A stretch of DNA of 64,000 nucleotides, taken from positions 26,754,001-26,818,000 of the forward strand of contig CM063288.1 of the NCBI GenBank assembly GCA_032173965.1, in the 5' to 3' direction. Both the position numbers and the translations under genes were made by a program. This DNA comes from Sitta carolinensis (lineage: Eukaryota > Chordata > Aves > Passeriformes > Sittidae). Under the pieces are notes generated by a model. The model saw nothing but the letters and a program-made list of their open reading frames with translations. It was not told where the DNA came from and ran no database searches. This document shows, one piece after another, positions 1 through 13,476 of the stretch; the first letter of the stretch is position 1; every line of letters starts with the position of its first letter.

Positions 1-3000
1 TGAAACCCATGCTGTGTGAAAAGGTGTGCTTTAGGAACTTCCCTGGTGTGAGCAATGGGTAGCCAGGAGAGTTAAGAGCTTTAGCTAACAAATGCTGGAG
101 AATAACAGATAAGAGAGCTAAACTCCCTCTCTCATGCACTGGACTGTTTTCTTTAGTGTTCAAAACAGCAGGAGAGAACTCGCCTTGCTCAGTGCTAGCA
201 GTTCTGGCCTGATACACACATGAAAGTTATGTACATGTAAAGTACAAAAGGGAACACGTTTCTTTTGATGAACTTCTCTCTATTCTGTTCCTTCCCTCTC
301 CTCTTGGACTTCCATATGCCTGAAGCTAGGCCTAAGTTACTGAATGCTGCATAGGTGCCAGCATGGCTTTCTGTGCCTGATCTGAGGTGATGGTAGGACG
401 AGACTGAACCCACAGTGACCAAGCATCAGCAACTTGACAGCCAGGATGTTATGTTTTACCCCACATCTGAATTTAACTGAGCTGTATCACAAGGCTGAGG
501 AAACCTCAGTGTCACTTGAAGATCACTGTTGCATAACTTAAAGCATTTGAGCAGCATTTCCTTGGTATCTGGGTGATGCTAAGCTTCTACTAAGTCATTT
601 CCTTGGAACAGTTATCACAGAAGTAAAAGCTGCTTAAGAGAACATGGATCTGGCAACAAAAGCTCTCAACAACAGTTAACTGACCATCTGCAGAAGGTAA
701 CAACAAAGGCAGGTGAACGAAGTTAAGATTCTGGTCAGAGTACCAGAATTAAGTGGGGCATAGGAGAATAGTTAAGGAGTTAGTAAAGCTTTTCTTGCTA
801 TAAACAAGAAGTGGCTTTCAGATTTCATTAAAATTGCATGAAAACCCCTTCTTACTCAGTTATAGGTGGTATACAGTTATATCCTTGATCCTGTTTAAGC
901 AATGGAGAATTTAATTTATGTGTGACAATTAAACCCAACAACTAAGCTATTTTAAGACTCTACTCCATGAAAATGTGCATGGGATGATAATATGGTGTCT
1001 ATCTTTATAGACTTTTATGAGAACAAGAGGACAAAATTTGTTTCGTAGTGACTGTTCTTCTATTCAGAAAGTCAAGGTACATCTAGCTTTTTAAAAAAAT
1101 ATTAATTTCAGCTTTTGCACTGCATTTGTTCAAGAAAATAATGTGTTTTTTCTCAAAAATTGCTGAACAGATAAAGTCAAGGAAAAGAAAGGGAGGGGTA
1201 AATTTCTTTGATTCGAGTCTTGAGGAATTAAATTGAGCATTAAAATAGATTTGTACCATCACTCTCCTTAGACATGAGCACTGCTAGGCTTAATGAGAAA
1301 GTACTGAAGCAGAATGACAGTTTCTTATTAAGTCAACAAGACTGGTCTAGCTATTTCCCCACTGCTTTTGCTTGCTCATTAATGACCTTCTGCGCTATAA
1401 AAAGAACAGCCCAAACACTCTAAACCCCTGGGAAGACCTTTTTATATGGTCTATCAGATGTTAAATGGCCTGCTAGCAGTGAAGAAACAACTCTGTGAAA
1501 TGCTGATCAGCGTTTTTGTCTTGTTCTGGTGCCTAGACAAAAAACTATAATTGATTAAATTGTCTGCTGCAAGATAACAAATGCAGGTGACATGCTAAGC
1601 CTGAGTCACTGATGTCTGCGCTTCATTCCAACCAAATCCAAGTTGACTTCAAAGTAATGGAGTCACAGCTGTAAGTAGCTGAGAAAAGATAAAGTTGTCA
1701 AACTTACCATGAACACCACTATAAATGAGTGAACCGCACAGAAAGAAAATGTTTGTTATTGACCCATCATTCTAAAAAAGTAGAAAGTATAGTAGGAAGT
1801 TAAAATATCATGGATATAATTGATTCCTTTGTGTGCTGGCTGGGTACCTCAAGGAGTTCTTGTGTCAGAATCTGAGCAGCTTCTTGCAGCTAGAGCCGAC
1901 ACTCAAATGCTGGCCAGGTCTGCATTTTAGCCTAAGCCTCACCTCTGCAGTTACTTCCCTGCAGCTGCACAGAATTGCAGATAATTCCAGGTAGTGCCTG
2001 GCTATAGGTAGCCAGGTTTGCTGAAACAGGACTGCTCACTGGGTTTGGGAAGTTGATAAATCAGGTTGTGAACTTCTGGTAGTGAGTTAACTTCTTGTCT
2101 AGCAGTGTTTCACTCAGTTCAGTGAGCTCTACTCGAGCTTGTCTGTCTGTACGGGAGATTGCCGTGGCTGGGGGAAGCAGCTCACACAACTGAGCCTCAA
2201 GGTACTTTGAACTCAGTGCAATGGAGCCTGCAATCATTCCCCATTTTCTGCTCTGAACGCTCACTGTGTTCTTATAGCTTGGGAAAGTAGAACTGAAAGC
2301 TTTGTTAATGATTTTCAAACATAGTCCTTGACTTTGTCCAAAACAAATCTGAATCTGGAACAGTTTTTAAAAGGAGATTAGCTTCAAAAATTTTTGTTTG
2401 TTTTGCTTTTTGTTCTCTGTTTATCTGAGTTGGAAATTGGTGGATATACAGGGAGTTACTTCTGTAGGCATCAGCACAAGTCTGTTGAATCAAGCAGTAT
2501 CAAGGTACCTATATAAAATCAAAATAAATGTCTGTACAATTCCCTTTGGACAGAGATTAATGATTTGACTTGATATGAAATCCCTTTCCTCTAACCTGGA
2601 AAGCTTGCAGCTGTAAAAGGAATAGTATTTAATAATAGACCAAGACTTGATTTCAATGGAAGCATTGTCTGAGTAGGGACATCAGAGCTTGAGTCCTGAA
2701 CACTAGTAAAAAAAAAAAAAATAAAATAGCCTTTTTATTTATTGGGCACTCAGACTTGAAGACTCCCAGGTGCCTATTAGTCTAAGGGCTTGTCTGTACA
2801 GGAAAGTTAGTGTGCAATATGTTGGAATATGAATTTACAGTGCACCAACTCCTCTGTGCTCCCCGTGTTTGGATATTTTTAGCATACAGTAACGGTGCCT
2901 TTCTCCATGGCAGTTCATTCAGCTTTGAAAATAAAATAAATCACATTCTGCTTAATGCCTGTGTGGTGAGTGAATGCCAAACAGTCAGTGCCCTCTAAAC

Positions 3001-4890
3001 TTGTACCTGAACTTCCTCCTCTCAGCTAGTACTAAGGATGATGTTCAGTGGGGTTCTGACTTTGTCCAGGAACCTGAGTGTGATTCTGCTTACTTTTTTT
3101 AGAAGGTAGAAATATAGTATGTTTTCAAAAGTCCCTGTATTTCAATTCTCAATAGAGCTTTGGGTATGTAGCAGTTTAGATCAGAGGGTTCCTGTAGAAT
3201 TCTTTGAGAGTTATTTTCATTAATATTTTGCAGCTGACACGAAAATACTGTATCCTTTGCCCAGCTGAAATGTATGTATGGCTTTTTAGTGAATTACATT
3301 GATGTTTACTTGAGGTTTGCTTTCCTTTTTTACTTGTTTAGTTTTAAGCTAAAATATCAGAGTGAGAACATGGAAGAAGAACAAAGGAGGGAGGATGGAC
3401 ATATAGGCACTAATCTGTGGGGTTTTGTTTGGGTTATATTGTGGTAGTGCTGAAGTTTGCTGTGTTTTGAAACTGTCAGTGGAAGGTGTAAGGCACCTCA
3501 GTTTGCTCACAGTTCTTGTAACAAAAAATGGGCAAAGAAACCTGACTGTTGGTGAAGCTTTGAAAGATGCGATGTTTGTTTTTTTTTCTCTTAACCTGGA
3601 AAGAAAAGTGCAGCAATGACTCTCAAGATAATACCTATTTTTTGGGGAAAAGGGGAATAGGAGACAAAAATCTTGCTAATTCAGTCTAATCCGTACTTGA
3701 TCTATTGACCTTACAAAACTAAATTCCTTCACCCTTATTAGTTTGAAAATGTACCAGCTTGCATATAAACATTAGGAACTGATGGAGAATCTTGCACTTT
3801 TCACAGACTTGATGCTACCTTGTTGTTCTTCCTCAGGTATCCATGGTATGTCAGAGGAATGCAGCAGAGAACCAAAGTCCAACTTAATCTCTTTATCCTA
3901 CATTAATCTGAAACTTCCAAAGAGAGACAATCCTGACTTTGAGGCTCTCTGAATTCAGTTTCAGTGTTCCTGTTTCCTAAAAGAAAAATAAGGGAGAAAT
4001 AAGTTATAGGTCCATGCACTTAATGAATGGTGCCACATGATTTAGGCTAAATTTCATACAATTTATTTTTGGCTGGCTCATTTCCTAAGGAGGATCTACT
4101 TTGTCAGGTTCTGCTCTTCTGTATGATAAAAAGAAACACAAACACATTAATGTTAAAGTGAATTATTGTCTTTTCCCCAACTCTGTTTTTAAACAAGTGA
4201 AAATTATTCCATCCACTTGGAGAACTAAAGCAGGCTGAAAGCAGCTTTGCTGCTTTTTTTTGTCATATGTGTGTGCAGAGAAGATACAGCAATCTGATGG
4301 GAAGGCTGGGATCCTCACTGGGGGAGAACTGTACCACAGTTAAGAGTCCACACATGCTGCTAACTGCAGAGCCCCTTTCTGTGGTAGTTCCTTCTTATTC
4401 ATAACACCATAAGACTGAAGGAGAAGAAATGTGACTTAGATGTCAACCACAGTAAGTTTTCTTCATGGGATGACTGGTGAACCAGTCAACACTAGTTATT
4501 GCTGGGGACTGGCTTGTGTGATGTTTGCAAACACACAAGTTTGCAGCTGGAGCAGATCAGAAAAAACCCACGTCTTTTATTTCAGTCATGCTGAGAGAAG
4601 GCTCTCATCCAAGCCAAATTATGCCTTGACCAGCTGATGTAGTACACACGGCTTTTCCCTGCCTGTGGTGTGTTTAAAGCCATGCTATGCATTGATGTGA
4701 TCACAGAATATTTGAGCTCATGATCTCCTGTGTTGTAACTGTGGTGAGGATAAACCTAAAGGAAGCGTCTGCTCTTCATGCAATGATAGCGTAGCTACAG
4801 GTAGGAGCATCAGTGTTCGTGTAGTTCACACTCACTTTTATTCAAAGGAATTGACCCCCTAGTGAACTTGTGTCTGTGTGAAGGAAAATA
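1..4890. other. non-genic single-copy stretch
   Basis: No repeat family, RNA gene or convincing coding region is visible here. The sequence is AT-rich and CpG-poor with short ORFs only. A run of A's with one break lies near 2707-2725. The only local item kept is the weak splice-bounded segment on the minus strand at 1708-1771, listed separately. The stretch could be intron or intergenic; the sequence does not tell which. Confidence 0.6.
1708..1771 (-). other. candidate exon (64 nt, weak)
   Basis: On the minus strand a pyrimidine-rich tract ending in TTTTTTAG precedes 1771, and a donor reading ATG|GTAAGT follows 1708. One frame is open across all 21 codons, beginning NDGSITNIFFLCGSLIYSG; the other two frames have stops. 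The peptide is hydrophobic in its middle, as a membrane segment would be. I recognise no protein family. Similar pairs of splice signals around short open segments occur by chance in a window this size, so this is only a candidate for RNA evidence to confirm or reject. Confidence 0.15.
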
Positions 4891-4894
4891 TACT

Positions 4895-5005
4895 TGACCT
4901 TAAATGACTTGCACTAAGACCAAGAGGGACAGACTGTCAGGCTGGGACTTGCAAGCAGCCTGGCTCCTGATCCTCTGCTGAAGTCACTAGACCAAATGTC
5001 TCTGT
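4895..5005 (-). repeat. MIR-type SINE fragment (ancient)
   Basis: Read on the plus strand this is the reverse complement of the MIR core. It runs from a 'tgacttgc.c.aag' motif near 4904 through a stretch like 'cagcctggctcctgatcctctgct' and ends in 'cactagacca' near 4987. Order and spacing match the MIR/CORE-SINE consensus as remembered, with heavy divergence typical of very old copies. Exact ends are uncertain. Confidence 0.55.
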
Positions 5006-5009
5006 CCAT

Positions 5010-6870
5010 TCATGCTGAATGACTTCTCAGTCTGTGCTGTGTTTCCTCCCTTGAATAATAATTGTTAATGAAAAGGAAAATGAGAAACAAGGTAATGACA
5101 GATAGCACAGAGAAAACATTGAAAAGTGAAGAAAGAAATGTCTTGGAGTAATAGCAGTGCTGTTATTCCCATGTTAATGATTCAAGAGCTGACTGCCATA
5201 GAAGCAAAAATGGTACTTGCTGCAATCTATAGAGACTGGGGCAATGCAGGGAAAACTTCAAAATTAGTCAGTAATGGCCCCCATGTTTGTTCTCAAAATA
5301 TACTTCCCCTCCTCCATGGGTGTGAGGTGGTCTGAGATGCAGATTGCCCCTTAGTGGTTTTAAACCTGTAGTTAATTAATCTGAAATCCTTCCTATCTGG
5401 ACTTGTCAAGAGAGCTTAATAAATTGCTGAGACCCCAATCTCAAAGAAAATAGTTATATCATCAGGTTTATCTCTGCCAGGATTGCATGAATGTGCCCTT
5501 AGTATCTACTTCAGCTTCACATATGCTGTTCTTTTCACCCAGGCACAAATACCAGTGATTCTAGTAGCTCTTAAATAACTTTTGCCTTCAGACTGTGTGT
5601 TTTGTTGTAATTACATTCACCTGCCCTGCTTCCTCCCCTGTTTTGAGGTCAGTTGCCTGTGACAGGTACTATGTTCTATTTGGTATGTGCAGCTAACCAC
5701 TTCTGATTTTAGAGAACATGGTTTTAATTAGTTCTCTTCCTCTCTGGTTGCTGAACAGAGTTGGCCTCAGGTGGAATATTTTAATTGTGCTATTGCTGTC
5801 TGTTACACAAGCTGGAATTCTTTTTCATAGAGTAAATTTGAAACAAAAATTAGGCTTTTTGTAGCAAAATTCACAGGACTGGTCAAACTTTAAAAAGTTG
5901 TGTGAGCAGTTTTTTCATACCTGTACAGTAATGTGCACAGAAATTCGGGGGATACTGACTTTCCACTGTGTTGATCTGTTTATCACTGCTTTTTAAAAAT
6001 ATTTATCAAGTTATTTACTGACATGTTTACATGATGCTGTGCAGTTGTGGTGCTGGAGTTGCATATTTCTGCTACCTCTTTAGGAATTGGTGTCCTGAGA
6101 TATTTGTGGCAAACTCCAGGTTTTCCCTTCTCCCTTTTCTCCCTGGCATCACTTCCTATGTTTGACTGACCACTGAGTGATTCGGTTTGCTACTTTGTTG
6201 GAAGATTTTTATTATTGCTACTGCTTTTACTATTTTGTATCTTCTCTTCTGTTTGTTTTGCTGGGCTAGTTTGCAGCTGCCATGAAGCAGCAGTTACTGA
6301 AAGACCTGACTGCTGATTTCCTTTGCTGTGTAATACTTGGGAAAACAGCAGCCTCTCAGCCAGTACAGGTGAGAGCAATTCTCTACAACTTCATGGGCAT
6401 TTTCCAGAGTATATCACATTGTTCGAAGGTTTTGGGGTTTTTGTTTGTTTGTTTTTACCTAAGACCTTGCTCTAAACTCTTTAAATACACTCTGGAAAAA
6501 GCTATCTGTAGTTTGAATACACCAGCCCCTTATCTATACAGCCTCCAGAATCTTCTATCTCCAAGGCTGTGGTTTCCAAAATTTGTTAGGGTTCCTGTGA
6601 AGATAAATCACATCAGAGGCATGACCTTTGTCCTTGGTGCTATTTAAATAGATTAAATATCTATTGACTTTATACCTTGTGATTTCAGTTGCTGAAAATT
6701 GAATAGTAAAGAAAGGAAGAGTTGACCTACAGTGTATCAGATGAGTGATATCTTCGTTTATAGATCTCTACAAATACAGATGTAATTTTTAAAAAAGATT
6801 CTTCCCCAGCACTACTGTGTTGTGGCTGGTTGCTTCTGGAGGGAATCTTCTTGGAAATTAGGCAGAACTA
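5010..6870. other. non-genic single-copy stretch
   Basis: I see no repeat or RNA gene. A short GT-rich run (TTTGTTTGTTTG-like) lies near 6440. The one feature of note is the splice-bounded segment at 6277-6368, listed separately. Confidence 0.55.
6277..6368 (+). other. candidate exon with ATG (92 nt, weak)
   Basis: A pyrimidine-rich tract ending TTTGCAG precedes 6277 and a CAG|GTGAGA donor follows 6368. From the ATG at 6282 there are 29 open codons beginning MKQQLLKDLTADFLCCVIL and ending exactly in phase at the donor. The other two frames contain stops. The frame stays open past the donor to 6647, which lowers its value as evidence for splicing. No family is recognised. It could be a coding first exon, a lncRNA exon, or chance. 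Confidence 0.22.
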
Positions 6871-6873
6871 GAC

Positions 6874-6955
6874 TAACAGAAATTAGTATCTTCTTTTGCT
6901 GGCTTCCATGTGGAAGCACATGGAACCTAGCAAAAGAAGATACTAATTTCTGTTG
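6874..6955. repeat. near-perfect 39-bp inverted repeat (fold-back)
   Basis: Bases 6874-6912 pair with 6917-6955, leaving a 4-nt loop (GAAG reading outward from the tip). Counting in RNA there is one true mismatch (6903/6926), two G-U pairs (6901/6928 and the terminal 6874/6955), and 36 Watson-Crick pairs. Pairing stops abruptly outside this interval. No flanking target-site duplication is visible, so a classic MITE insertion is not supported. A stem this perfect must be young or actively maintained. Candidate origins are a template-switch mutation during replication, a hairpin RNA gene, or an unrecognised fold-back element. Confidence 0.93.
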
Positions 6956-6959
6956 TAGA

Positions 6960-9540
6960 TGCTAAAGTTGTTAAGGGAAATATGAAGATAAAAGCAAAAC
7001 AACTGGGAACCTCCTTTGTCTGCAAATAAATATGCTGTAGCAGTTCTTAAGAAAAATCTTTAAATCATTTGCCTAGGTAGCTCTGCATCTTTGTGGGGAT
7101 TTTCTGTTGGAAGAGAGGGTGAAGATAAAGAAAGGTATCTGCATTTGCCCCATAAAGGGCAGTAGACACAATATATTATGAAAATCTACACTTAAGCGTC
7201 TCTACGTGTTTTCTTCACTACTGATGAAGGACTCCATGTCTTCTATATTTACAGTATGGTCCCACTTTCATGAAACTTTGCTCTCAAATAATCTATTAAT
7301 AAAAATAACCCCTCTTTTTGTATTGAACACCTGTGGAAAAACTAATGTAAGCCAGTGTGGTGCAATGCCTACTTGAGTTTGCAGATGGTGAAAAACTATA
7401 ACCATTAACTCACCAGCACTGATGAATTAACTCTGGCCTATTTACTGGGCTGTTTAAAGATCAGAAACACCAAGAACAGTGCTCAACACCAGGAACTGAG
7501 GCCTGGGGGTCAATGTGAGGAATTTTCAAGATGTGTCCTTTTCTTTGGACTTTGTTCCCCATAGGAAGATTAATCATGTATTTAGACTGCATAAACTGGT
7601 TTCTGTGTTGTTCTTTACATTCTGATAGTGCTAAATATTATCATTCTGGTGACAGATAAAACTCTGCAGCTGCATGATAGTGTTGTGTGATTGTGGGAAG
7701 ATACACTGTGGAGGAAAAGGATTTGAGTCTCTCATTCCTCTCACTCACATAAATGGTGCATACTCTTTTCTTCTGGACAGCTCTCTCCAAGACTGTAGAG
7801 ATTTCTGTGAAGATGACCAAAAGAGTTTCAGAGCCATAACGTACTATGAGTTGTATTGAATATCTGAATTATTAGAAATATTTCTCATAACTGTTAGTAA
7901 TAGAAGCTCCTGAATGTGGCCTCAGAGCTGTCCTTTTCTGGGCTTTGAATGTTGATGTAATGTCCCTGTGAACCATTAGCTGCAATTTTGCACAGCAAAT
8001 GCAGCTGCATTTCGCTGGTGAGGTGATCCTGTCTGCAATCTGTTTTTATAGCTCAGGATTTATTTTCGTTAATCTTTTTAAAGTACTTTGAATTAAATCG
8101 CATAGAAATTTCTACTGTTCTGACATCTCTTCCTCCCTGAGAGCTTGTGTAACCTGAAGGAGCTGTACAACTTTAAAAAGACTCCATAGCCTGAATGAGG
8201 AAATAGGTTGGTTATGTCTCTGCTGTTCCACACTGCTGTTTGGATCATGCCTTCATTTTTCCATCAGCAGGGAAGGTCTCAACAAATTCTGTCAGTCTCT
8301 GGAACCAGTAGGTTTTGGACAGTGTTGAAAAGTCTGGGGGGTGGCCTTGGTGGTACAGTTGCAGATGAAAGAAAATATTCAGCTGGCACCCTGAGTCTCT
8401 CTTATGCTGACAAGGACATGAAAAGGTTTCAGGCTTTCTGCCATCTCTTACCCTAAGTATAGCCTATCCTTTTGATATTTATCCATTGTACTGCTTCTTG
8501 ATCTGCTTTACCCTATGAAACTTTTCCAAGATATCTTTTCTCACCCCAGTTTCTTCTGTAAATTCCCTTTCCAAAGCTGTTATCCTGAGGTATGGTAAAC
8601 TCTCCCAGCTTGAAAAGAAAATGTCTCTATTTTATAATTTTAAAAGTATTGTGTGCATTTGTGGTACTGTGGAATAATTAGTGTGAGTAACATGTGAGTT
8701 TGTCTGGGATATAAACTTTTAAGTTTTATATTCAGACTGTGTTGCGGTGGGAAGCAAGTTGCAGAGAAGTACCTACCTGCTAGTTGTTGCTTACAAAGAA
8801 CCATCCTCACTATTTATTGTGATGGTCTGAAAGAAGCTGAATTGGAGATATAGCTTGTTTGGATTTACAACTTGTTCAGATTGACTGGCAGCCTGTGTGT
8901 GAAACGGGCCTAGGGCTGGAACAGAAAAATTGTTGCAGAGCAGGACTGAACTGGGCTGGCACTGAGGTGTGGGAAGCTCATTTAATGCAAGTTGTAGCTG
9001 GTGGTATCAGTGCTTCCCTTTCATGAATGCAGAGTTTAACTTTGCTGCCAGCCTGGCAACTTCCCACTGGGATAATGTAATGCAGCTGCAAGATTATTTT
9101 GGCTCTGCGCTAACTCCTTCCCATGCCTTTTTTTAATAGTCTGTCTCCTGCCTTTCCCCATTCAGTCATAAAACCTTTCCTAACATTTGTTCTACTTTTA
9201 AGAGCTAGTAAGGGCATGGCAGTTGATAGCAGAGCCAACACCCTTCCTTAAAAATGCACTTTTCAGCAGTGAAATCTCCTGCCTTTTGGGGAATTTCAAG
9301 AGTTGATGCTGTGGAAATGTACTTTGGTTTGTTCTCTTTCTCTGCTAGCTATCCCTCATGTCACAAAGTTGGCTAAAATGCAGTTTTTGTATTTCTGTAA
9401 CTATTTCAAAACTGGGCTGAGACTTTGAAATGGAATAACAATCTAGCTTGCCTGAGTCTTGATCCAGCTAAAGTGATATGAAAAGGCCTGAGATCCACTC
9501 CTAGGAAACAAGGCTTTTTCAGATTATTGCTCCTTCTATA
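6960..9540. other. non-genic single-copy stretch
   Basis: Nothing recognisable: AT-rich, CpG-poor, short ORFs on both strands, no repeat family identified. A splice-bounded interval on the minus strand near 8776-8830 was checked; all three of its frames contain stops. Confidence 0.55.
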
Positions 9541-11260
9541 AGAATCGGGGCCAAATTTGGTTCTCTAGATAATTGACATGTAATTTTGAGTGTTGGTTTA
9601 ACCTCGTTGTCGCAATTATTTTGTAACAAAAGCGGTTATTGATGTTGTAAGTGATGTATCAGTTATGGCAGAATGAGATTTGTTGTTTTAATCATAACTA
9701 AAAGAGGCTCGATTTCTGTCGCAGAGCTTTCAGTTCTTACCATTCAAAGCAAAGAATTTGAGATTATAGTTAAGCTTCTTACTTGTTTCATAGTGTTAAA
9801 CCCAGCTTTTAAAATCAGGATAAGGCCCTCTTTCAGAATCAGGGTAAGGCAAAGGTAGGTAACTACGCTCTGCCTTTGATTGCATTCTTGTTTGGAACCG
9901 GCAACAAAAACTCTCCCAACCCATCCTTTCTCATGTGATTATTTTCTTCTGGAATTCGACTTTTAAATAAAAATTTAAATGATTTGGATTTCGTATGTGG
10001 AAACCGCAAATATGGAGGAATGTAAACTCTAGCAGTGACAAATGTTAGTGTTCTTCAGGGGCTGAAACAATAGACGGAGACGGTGAAAACTCTCCTCCCG
10101 CTTAGTTAATTCCTTACTTTTTAATGGCAAGTGAGGGGCCCAGGTAAAACTTTCAAAGAACCCAAACTGACCTCAGAGGGAAAGGAGATTGATTTTGTCC
10201 ATCTTTCCTTTTTTCTTAGCAAGTAGGTGATGACTTCAGCAGCATTAGTAAGAACCATTTCTCTCTACAGCCAACGTGGTAAATTGTTCCAGTTTCTCTT
10301 CTAAAGTTCTTTCTCTGTTCTTGTCCTGGCAAACCATTCTTGTAAACTGAGATCTCTCTCTGCCACTTTTGTTGGTGCCATTGTGTTACAGATTGTTTGG
10401 AGTGCCTTTTCAAGACCTGCGATTAAGACCTGCAAAAGATCTGGGAGAATTTCTTTGTCTTGGTTTTTCCTAAGTCATCCGAGGGACTCCCAGGCAGGCC
10501 CTCTTCTTTGCCTTATGCCTTCCTGCTCCAGCCACTGCGGGGGTCAGAAGGAAACAAGAGTCAGTCATGGAGACCCGGGTGAAGAGTTAAAATAAACCCT
10601 TGGGAGAAAGAAATTTAGACATATAATAATTGTTCAGGTTTTCAAAAAAATACTGAGCGGCCTGTTGCTAGAAGCAAGCTCAGTGACTGAATATGAGGAA
10701 ATCTAGCTTTAGATTTGTGTTTCTTAAAAAAGATTTGCCCCTGCTGTCTTTACAGCATGGAGTAGAAAAGCGGCAAGAGGTTATCAAAAGATGTGTATTG
10801 AAAATAATTGGTCAGCGTCTGGAGCGTGCCAGGGTGCAGTCACCAGCATGTAAAAGCAGACATCTGTAGGATGCTTTGGGTTCCAGAGATATTTTTATGA
10901 ATGAAAGGTACTTATCACTGGAATGCGTGCTGAAATGGGCAGTGCTAATGGAGTCTCTATGATCTCCTTATCTTCACTAGTAAATCTGCACCCCCACCCC
11001 CCAAGATAAATGTTTAATAACATTCCAATTTGGTCGTACTTGCTTGAAGTGATTGAACTGATGACCCATAATCCAATAGATCCATTTGTAGTGAATAACA
11101 CTAAGCGTTCAATCCTGTGCTGCTGATTTAGCCGGATGTCTGCTTAATTTATCACATTTCACTGTTGCAACACTTGCTCGCTCATTAAACCAAATTATTT
11201 ACCTGGCACTGAATGTAGTCCACCTTTCAGTTCCAAAAGGGCAAATTTCTTTGTATGCAT
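9540..11260. promoter_or_regulatory. candidate conserved regulatory cluster
   Basis: This stretch keeps isolated CpG dinucleotides in otherwise AT-rich DNA (for example near 9607, 9632, 9710, 9720, 9958, 11113 and 11136). It also has dense TAAT/ATTA-type cores and CCAAT-like sites, especially 9560-9780, 9950-10030 and 10950-11230. Such composition is typical of vertebrate conserved non-coding elements, because deaminating CpGs are lost elsewhere. No alignment was possible, so conservation is inferred and not shown. A CCCCCACCCCCC run lies near 10990-11001. Confidence 0.3.
9813..9860 (+). repeat. 24-bp imperfect tandem duplication
   Basis: The motif AATCAGG.TAAGGC starts at 9813 and again at 9837, a 24-bp period with partial similarity in the rest of the unit. 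This is a local duplication rather than a known family. Confidence 0.6.
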
Positions 11261-13476
11261 AAAAGTTACACACATTTACTGATGCTCAAAAGCATGTAAG
11301 ATTTTGGTTGTGAGAGGCAGAAATTTGAGTAGTTGTTTTGTTATGCTTTGGTCAAGTGTATGTGGTAGTGCTACATGCACAAACATCTGATGCACATACT
11401 TGTGAATATTCGTCTGAAATTTGCTTTGTGCAGTAATACCTCTGCACTCAACTTTTTCCTGTAAACGTTAGAGAAAGGCAGAACTATGGCTAGAGTAAAT
11501 TCTTATCACACTTCAAACAAATACCTGTAGTATTTCTTCTGTTTGGCAAATGAAGTGCTCCTAATCACTTCAGTGGGAATCTGTCTGGTTTAAGGAATGC
11601 AGTATCTTGACCTAAGACCCCTGCTAACACTTACGTAATGAGACCCACTGAACCATATGGGACTACTTATGCACATGATTAATTTTATGGACAACTTTAT
11701 GCAATATGCAGGTCCAGGACAGCACTTATAACTGCAGTCATTGTTTTGTTTTTTTTTTGATTGCAAAGTAGCAGATTTAAATATTAGGCTAAAATGACAG
11801 GGAGCCCAGTTATGTTTTCCGGCTGCTGCACTGGGGATGGTCTCTTCTTCCTTCTAATCTAACTCTTGTAGAGAACTGTTCCTTCCATAAATCCTGAAAA
11901 ATCTTCCAGTTAGGTTTTTACTTACAAATTCTTTGTTAGATTGAAATGATTAATCTTTGTTCCAGGAACTTCCTGTTTAAAAAAAAAAAAAAAACAAAAC
12001 CCAAAACATAAATAAATAAGCCTCCCTCCTTTCTGCTGTCACTCAAGTATTTGCTTTATTGCTAAGTTCTGCAGTTCAGAGTAATGATGATTGAAGTGGG
12101 TGAAACTGTGTGGGGAGAGAAATAACTATTTTTATGAGATAATTTTCTGAAGACTTTTTTCTTTTCAAGCATTGCTTGTAATTTTGATGTGCTTTATTGC
12201 CAACTCTTTATATAAGAACTGTCTTGAGGCAACTGATCCTGATAGCTCAGCTTGTATTCTCAGGCTTTTCAGCCTAGCCAGTAACACCTTACAAAAGACC
12301 TGGACTGAACAGTGAGTGGTAGAAATAATCTTCCCACTGTTACTAAGTAGTTTGAGAGACCAAGTGAAGCTCCAGGATGGACACAGCAAAACAGTGAGAG
12401 CAAAAATGATTCCTTTTCGAGCCTGAGAGTTCTGTCGTATGCATACAGTGATAATGCCTGATGCATCAGAAAGTTTGCAGCAAAACTGAAGCATTTTATA
12501 TGCTTGATTTCAAAGGCTTCACTATATACACTTTTAAAACAATTGTGAGTATGTAAAGCAGGCCCAAGGCAAGAAAGAGAAGTGGCCTAAACAGACAATA
12601 TTGTTCTTCTGTTCCCTTCTTTATCCTTGGAGTGAATTAGACAAGTTTCCACCTTCTAATCTTTGTGTAGGATCAAGCACAACTTCCAGTGTAAGCATTC
12701 TTGCTTAAACCTCTATCTTAAGGTCCATTTTCCTGTCCCGTGTCCTTCATATCTGTCTCTGTTTAATCTAGCTACTTATGAACCACAAATGATTAGGAAA
12801 AACCTGCTTCCTCACTTGAGAGTCAGTGGTTGCTGTATCCCATGTCTTCAGGACTGGCTCTTATTGCAAATTCACTGAAAATTTCATTTTCTCCTCAATG
12901 TGACAGGGTAGAGGCTAGCCTAGATGATTTGCATGAACTCCAAAGGGGTGTACATAGAGGAACAACCAGTATATTGGAAAAAATAAGTCCAGGTTTCTGC
13001 AGGGGAAAATCTGTAGGGAAAAGCAGATGGGCCTATTAGACTAACTGATATAACTGGGAGGAAAAAGAATAGATAAGCTTTTGGACCTGCAAGCCCTTTT
13101 CCAGGTCTGCTGATTACCGACCTGCTTAATGCAATTTTCATTTGTGTTTTCTGATAAATGCTCTACTGTTACTTCATGCTGAATTTTATAAGGAGATGTG
13201 GCTTGTATCTTATTACCCATTTCTTCTGTTAAAGAGGTTTCATGTGAATATCTGTGAAGATTGGATCCAGTTTAAAAAGGTAGTTCAAAGCCTTCTACAG
13301 TGAAATTGAGAGCATCTTGATCAGGACCTATATAATTTTCTTTATACTGCTTATAAAGTGAGTTTTAGTAGCATTATTGTTTAAAAATCAAAATAACAAA
13401 CACAGTAAGCAAGCAAGCTAGACTGCCTAGGCTGACAGCCCCAGAAACAGAAGTTAATTTGTTTTCTCTCCCCTAG

